In this document: positions 58,728 through 64,000 of the stretch, one piece after another
Layout: each line of letters starts with the position of its first letter
Numbering within the stretch: position 1 is the stretch's first letter
NCBI GenBank assembly: GCA_963920765.1
Contig: OY987244.1
Span: 20,130,358 to 20,194,357 of the forward strand
DNA from: Ulota crispa
Taxonomy: Eukaryota; Streptophyta; Bryopsida; Orthotrichales; Orthotrichaceae
Length of the DNA: 64,000 nt
Direction of reading: 5' to 3'
The notes under the pieces: model-generated
What the model saw: only the letters and a program-made list of their open reading frames with translations
Told to the model about the DNA's origin: nothing
Databases searched by the model: none
Program-made: the position numbers and the translations under genes

Positions 58728-61370
58728 GTCATGGTACTCCTGCTACCCCACCGAAGTCGATCAAAGTTACTCTTTTGGTCTATCCCCGTGTTTGTTCTGC
58801 AAAATTCCCATGAGTACAGCTTATTAAGCACTGTGAAGAGCAGTTTTCTCGATCTTAGGTGTCCACTTTGTAAATATCACTATAAAGCTACACAAGAGAT
58901 TCGGCCAATTTCATGCTTCCACCACATAGCAATAAGCCCAACCAAGTAGATGTTTGTAGATCTGCTGCTGATGGAAACAGGGTCAGTGTAGGAGACGGGG
59001 TCAGGTCCCTGAAGGTTTGAGTGTCCTGTACCTTCCCGGCCAGAGCGTCTACCGGAACTCAAGCAAGGATAAATTAAATGATTAAAATGACCGACTGTTG
59101 TATTTGCAGGTTTTGCGAGCAGTACTTCGTCCTTATTTGCCGCAGTCGGGTATCACTGCCAGTGAAAAAGCGTCGTAGGCGCCTTCACTCTGGTTCTGGT
59201 TCTGATTCTTTTGGTATGGAGGTCTGACCCTCCTTTTTCTAAACTTGTACAACGCTGTCATCAACTCACGAGATAAACCAAATTTGGGTGCAAAATTCCA
59301 GATGGTGTCGTCGGTGTTGTTACTGTCTCGTGAAGAAGAGCAATTTGTGCCTTATCAGATTAAGGTAGTTTGCTCTAAAAGCGACACTTTCCAAGATAGG
59401 GCGTTCCAAGATAATAAGATTTTTTGTCTTTTCAGACAAAGAGAAATAAATGTCAAATGTAACACACTTTTTTTCATATTTTTTGAAGCATTATTGAATT
59501 GTTGATGAATCTTCAAAGTTTTCTACAGTAGGCACCTAGGCACCTATTTGTGACTCTAGGTCTCCTCTATACTGTTCCCTTGTAACTTGTAAAGAGGTGA
59601 GGTGAAACCAAGGAATATGATCGGCTCTTGCAATAGAATCCACTTTTTTTTACTTTTTTTTTATGACTTACAGAGGTCCATTGAAGAACCACTTCATATC
59701 CGTTCTTGAGCTACCTCTGAGATGCTTTATATGAGAGGGTTGCTTTTAGAGCACATTACCTTATGACATATCATACTTATCGGTGAAGTAAATGAGGTGT
59801 CCTTCATTTGAGCATGAGTTTGAGGATAGTACCTACCACCGAAGACTTAAGTTATCACTGCGAAGTATCAGAGTAAGATCTTCCTGTAACGAAGTGACCT
59901 AGGCTTTTGTGAGTAGCAAGTGCCAAAAGTGTGCATGTCAATTTGGGTTAATGTTTTGCTCTGAACCTATCCTCTTGTATTTCGGCGCGATACATGAGGC
60001 TTTCCTTCAAGGCCATGTGGTTCTTTAGCCTTGTCTCGGCAGTGATTCCCACCATTCCCGTCCTATGGGCTCCAATAGCACATTTGGTAAGACCTCTTTT
60101 GTGAATACTATTGAGCTAAACAGAGGCATTGTGAATCAGTATTTTGGAAATTGTGAAAATGGAAGAGAGTGTGCAATGGAATGTATACATCTGATCTAGA
60201 GCCCATTATAATTTTGCCACATTTTTTTAGGAACAAATGGTGAAAATCATCGTAATGCTTTATTAATGGCTGTTAATTAAGCGTTGTTGGAATTGTGCAG
60301 TGGAGTTGCTATTGGAACCCTGCTAAGGTCAACTTCTTACAAGATCTTACGGGATTGCTGGGAATCTTCTGCACCTGCCTTCAAGGATGTACTCAGAGGA
60401 GTCTGGATTATTTGTTATCTCTTGCTTCATTGGTTTAAATGTTGTGCAAAAAGAAACGTGCACTCCACCCTAGAGATTCTGATGGTATCAGAAACACATG
60501 TATCGGTCCTCCAATTGCCAAGATGTATGGCCTTGCTGCAAAGCAAACAAATAGAACAAGAGCCAAACCTCGTGTATTGATAGGAGTTAAGTTGCTGACC
60601 ATATTGATGTTTGGGCTTTGCAACAGAGGCCCAAACATTGCATTGGTTAGCAAACAGTATATAACGAATCACGTTGAAAGTTTCAAACTTGAGCTTTAAC
60701 CTCAGAAACTCTAGGCTTGTTATGGTTGCCTTTGAAAGGGAGAAGTAAAAACATGTCAAGGAAATTGCCTCAAACATTCAAATGGACCCTGGTAACTGAT
60801 AATAGGTTTAGTTATCTTCTCTCTGTTTTTGGACCTTTTGGATTTCAAGGCATTTTTGTTATCATTTCATTCAGTAGGAAAATTTGTAATTTACCAACTA
60901 CATTTATGATTTTAAACAATCCACACCATGAATAAGAGAATGCAAGAAGTCAGAAAAAAAAGGCAAGTTGTGCTTCAAGGCAGCTTTTACAGTAAATTTC
61001 TGGAATATTAAAGATGGTTTTGATAAAATTAATGTCTCACGGAGGTAGGTGTGTGCACAACAAAAACCATTTGAAATAAGTTTGTGTTGATGAACAACCT
61101 CACAATTTATACACAAAGCTTGAGTGGGCACACTTTTAGAAGCTTGTTAACTCTAATTCTTATCCCCCTCTTACTTCGGAGACATTATCATCTGCAATCA
61201 CATTGTGGATCTGACGTTTTTAATTTCCTAGGTTTATCCAAAATAGTTTCTTTGGTACCAATTTTTTTCCTTTCTTTGGTCTCGGTCACAAAGAGTTCTA
61301 AAATTAGTGACAAGCTTGGTTTTGACAATTTTGGTCAACTTTGGCCATTTCAATCTTGCAGATTCCAGCA
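58728..61370. other. Spacer, no gene assigned
   Basis: One exon-like block at about 59110-59178 (after TTGCAG; LRAVLRPYLPQSGITASEK then TAG) could be the last exon of an unrecognised plus-strand gene or of a longer transcript of the preceding gene. A plus-strand frame at 60284-60580 and its antisense have no domain. The rest is AT-rich. Confidence 0.35.
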
Positions 61371-61604
61371 TTGACCCTTAAACGACCATAGGGAACTGTA
61401 TATATGTTGACGTATAGTTGTCATTTGCTACCAATAAGAAATTTTAATTTGGAATCTCAAGTAGCTCACTAGAATCGCATTGATCTATTCTCCAACTTCT
61501 TTGTTGATCTCAAATGTAATAGAGGTGTGGATCTATTCCAAATACAAGAAAAATACCTCGTATTGTACTAGTCGCAAAGGGCCTTTCTGTCGTTTAAGGG
61601 TTAA
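61371..61604. mobile_element. Short TTAA-type MITE, 234 bp
   Basis: Starts TTGA-CCCTTAAACGACC and ends GTCGTTTAAGGG-TTAA: a 12-bp inverted repeat CCCTTAAACGAC with TTAA-like flanks (one base changed on the left). The end resembles the CCCTTAAGCG end of the 87-bp insertion at 20076-20162. Non-coding. Confidence 0.65.
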
Positions 61605-61813
61605 ACCTCAATGAAACTTGCACACCTGGTCCTTCTTCAAGGTCCTACTACTACTCCGTTTGTTAAATTGTGAGCCGAGAAGAGAATTCTGAAAGCTCTG
61701 AGAATCACTACCCTAACGCTACAAGAGCATACCAAGATACTATAGGAGCATACTAAAAGTTAATAGCCTCTGAAGAGGCTGATTGTCTTCACAGTTCAAA
61801 CTCTGGGAGGATA

Positions 61814-62760
61814 TTAACCCCTGAAGGACCAAGTCCTTTTTTCTGTGAAAATCACCGAGAACTGCCACTTTTGGGGGAATGAGTAGAAATGTAGAAAAAA
61901 AAGTTTTTTTGGAAATCCAACTGTAAAGTCTTGTCCTAGACCATGGGATGTATTTGTGGGAAAAAAATCAGTTCATTCTAGATGTAGAGTAGTGAGATAT
62001 TGACATTGGAAGTGCAAAAAAAAGTTTTTTTCTGCGCTACCCAAAAATTTTAGAAGCCTTTGACCTTTCCTATATCAAAAAAATTGCTCTACTCAAAGTT
62101 GAGGTTTATTTTTTCCGTGTAGAAGACCAAGTTAGGTATGTGTGGGAGAGTTTTCAAATGAATTGGAGGTGTGAATCATACTTTGTTAAATCTTGCAATG
62201 CCATAAGGCCATGAAATTTGAATATACACTAGGTAAAATTGGAGGGTTTATGTAAAATTCAGAAATTTGAGTTACTTTTATCCAAATGGTTAAAACCAAG
62301 GAATCTAGTCTATTACAACTTGGGAAAAAAAAGGTAAAATAAAAATACACAAAGAGCTCAAAAAAGTAAAGCAACAAGTTTTACAAGGGGGAAAAGGAAT
62401 GGAGGTTTGGGAGTCCCATACTTGCCCACAAACTAAAATTTCTCACTCATCAATCAGAATTGAATGGTTCAAAGTTTCCTACATATGTAGAAGTCTAAAG
62501 AACCAATTTCAAATTTTTTTTTATGAAAAAACGCAATTTAAAAAAAAAATTTGAGCGGCCCAACGTTCCTTGTTTTCCATAAATTCATCCATAACTTCTT
62601 TAATAAATGTCAAAATGAAGAAAAAATTAGATGCCCACACAAATCTTTGAATTCCCCATCTTTAATAAAAGTTTCAAAAAATCACACAAAGTAGTTTAGC
62701 TATAGGTACATGCCTAAAACCCATTTGTCTCTGAAGGGACAATGGTCCTTTAGGGGTTAA
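61814..62760 (+). mobile_element. TTAA element, family A, 947 bp, best-preserved copy
   Basis: Starts TTAA-CCCCTGAAGGACCAAG and ends AATGGTCCTTTAGGGG-TTAA; terminal inverted repeat CCCCTRAAGGACCA with TTAA exactly on both sides. It serves as the reference for the family: relatives at 12186, 13198, 15093, 17654, 51566 and 63847. No frame in it has a recognised domain, so it is non-autonomous. Confidence 0.82.
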
Positions 62761-63089
62761 CCCTTGAATGCTCCAAAGCACAGTCTAGGAAGTTTTTTGA
62801 GCTTAACACCTAAAGGATCAAAGAGCCCAATATGGCCAAATGGGGTTCTTGGAGGTTTAAAAGTAGACAAAGAAGGCATTGCATGCTCAGGTTTTGGTTT
62901 GCCACTCAAGTCCAAATGGAGCTAAAAGTTCAACAAAACTTTTGGATTGGCTTGTTGTTCCTTGAAGCATCTAGATTTTGCACCCAAACATTTGAATTTA
63001 CTATTTTTAATATTAAAAATAGTAGTGGGAGTGTATATAGGCATTGTACAATACCCTAAAGAAAGTATATGGAAGTCCTAGTTTTGTGC
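62761..63089. mobile_element. Two further TTAA-element starts without right ends
   Basis: Directly after the shared TTAA at 62757 the sequence reads CCCTTGAATGCTCCAAAG, a degenerate family B start; at 62803 another start reads TTAA-CACCTAAAGGATCA. Neither has a matching right end before 63090. The rest is non-coding. Confidence 0.4.
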
Positions 63090-63850
63090 TTAAAGACTTC
63101 ATTTCGAAATCAAATTTAGTGGATGCTCCGCTGAGATTTTGGAAAAAATTTTGAACAAAAAGAATTCAGAATTTCTAAGAGAACAATTTTTGTTCCTAGC
63201 CAAATAGCTTATTTTGCATGCATATTGAGTGATCAATCAACAAAGCGGAAAGTTGTACATTCAAAGGTAATTTTTTCAAATCCCAATTACTACATCAATT
63301 ACTACAATTCTGAAAGAACTTTCTAAATGGAAACAACTCAGAACTTACACAAGAGTAACTTTCATTTGAGGCTCAAAAGCTTATCATGCATGCTTTGTTC
63401 ACAAATGAAGCCCAAACAAGCATGGTGGAGAGTAGGTGGGGTTTTTTTTGGAACATTTGCGTTTGTGGGGTGAGAGTTGCACATCCACACAAATATTTGC
63501 ACACTTCCTACTTGGTTCACTTGTTTGAGCTTCATTTTTGAACCACAAAAGCATGACAAGCTTTTGAGCCTCAAATGAAAGTTACTCTTGTGTAAGTTCT
63601 GAGTTGTTTCCATTTAGAAAGTTCTTTCAGAATTGTAGTAATTGATGTAGTAATTGGGATTTGAAAAAAATACCTTTGAATGTACAACTTTCCACTTTGT
63701 TGATTGATCACTCATTATGCATGCAAAATAAGCTATTTGGTTTGGAACAAAAATTGTTCTCTTAGAAATTCTGAGTTCTTTTTGTTCAAATTTTTTTCCA
63801 AAATCTTAGTGGAGCATCCCCTAAATTTGATTTCAAAATGAAGTCTTTAA
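63090..63850. mobile_element. Large fold-back, about 760 bp, bounded by TTAA
   Basis: The left arm starts TTAA-AGACTTCATTTCGAAATC and the right arm ends GATTTCAAAATGAAGTCT-TTAA. Arms of more than 300 bp pair through AACAATTTTTGTTC, TTGCATGCATATTGAGTGAT / inverse, CTACATCAATTACTAC / inverse and GAGTAACTTTCATTTGAGGC / inverse, with a centre near 63440-63480. The arms are about 95% identical by eye. Non-coding. Confidence 0.75.
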
Positions 63851-64000
63851 CCCCTAAAGGACCATGGCCTTTATTTTGTCAAAAAACACTCAAAAGTGCC
63901 ACTTCTATGGCAAAAGGTAAAAAAGTTTGAAGATTGGTCTTTTTGCATATCTAACCATAGGATCTTGTACTAGAATTGTATAGGAATGTGTCATTCAAAA
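63847..64000 (+). mobile_element. TTAA element, family A, left part, cut by the window edge
   Basis: Starts TTAA-CCCCTAAAGGACCATGG, sharing its TTAA with the fold-back on its left, and continues with AGTGCCACTTCTATGGCAAA and CCATAGGATCTTGTACTAG, which match the left third of family A. Confidence 0.7.

Noticed and set aside
59110-59178. An exon ending in ITASEKAS and a stop
   Set aside because: Acceptor-like sequence only; too short to assign and no partner exon found, so it is mentioned only in the spacer entry.
60284-60777. A possible gene on either strand
   Set aside because: Both strands are open without any motif and composition is neutral; no splice or start support.
63090-63850. Reading the 0.75-kb element as a retroelement with terminal repeats
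   Set aside because: The two long similar stretches are inverted, not direct, and there is no primer-binding site, polypurine tract or coding region.

Overview
The window looks like nuclear DNA of a non-seed land plant, most likely a bryophyte. Reasons: a plant-type proteasome beta-5 gene, a nodulin-26-type aquaporin fragment, a chalcone synthase with the single intron conserved in this family, an intronless phenylalanine ammonia-lyase, mostly short GT-AG introns, and plant U6 snRNA. The species cannot be named from the sequence alone. Genes are sparse and fairly GC-rich. Intergenic DNA is very AT-rich and full of small DNA transposons. I see no LTR element, CRISPR array or tRNA gene.

Layout. 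1-242: 5' part of a NIP aquaporin (minus). 243-8095: AT-rich spacer with a long fold-back MITE, a minisatellite and small inverted repeats. 8096-9714: an F-box/SEL1-repeat gene with at least two breaks, followed at 10044-10378 by one exon that may come from an RNA polymerase I A49-like gene. 10985-20386: a pile of TTAA-flanked elements, several nested. 20801-23463: proteasome beta-5 (7 exons). 24725-26733: mitochondrial-type enoyl-CoA hydratase (minus, 4 exons or more) with a U6 snRNA gene in its first intron. 29512-33502: DusA-type tRNA-dihydrouridine synthase (11 exons). 35552-36984: chalcone synthase (minus). 39925-42126: phenylalanine ammonia-lyase (minus). 44460-51569: a possible complete piggyBac-type element carrying a decayed transposase gene at 47498-50839. 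51566-53497: another nest of TTAA elements with a CACTA MITE. 57175-58727: AIR synthetase (PurM/PUR5), broken in three places. 61371-64000: more TTAA elements and a 0.75-kb fold-back.

How it fits together. PAL and CHS are the entry enzymes of phenylpropanoid and flavonoid metabolism; they lie on the same strand 2.9 kb apart and share GC-rich coding sequence, so this may be a small metabolic neighbourhood. The other genes are unrelated housekeeping genes.

The most interesting signal is the repeats. A family of about 0.93-kb and 0.65-kb elements has ends reading TTAA-CCCCTAAAGG...CCTTTAGGGG-TTAA. Two insertions in related copies can be compared with unfilled paralogous sites in this same window, and both show duplication of exactly TTAA. 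TTAA is the target of piggyBac transposases, and the window carries a piggyBac transposase gene. This suggests a piggyBac/MITE system, unusual for a land plant.
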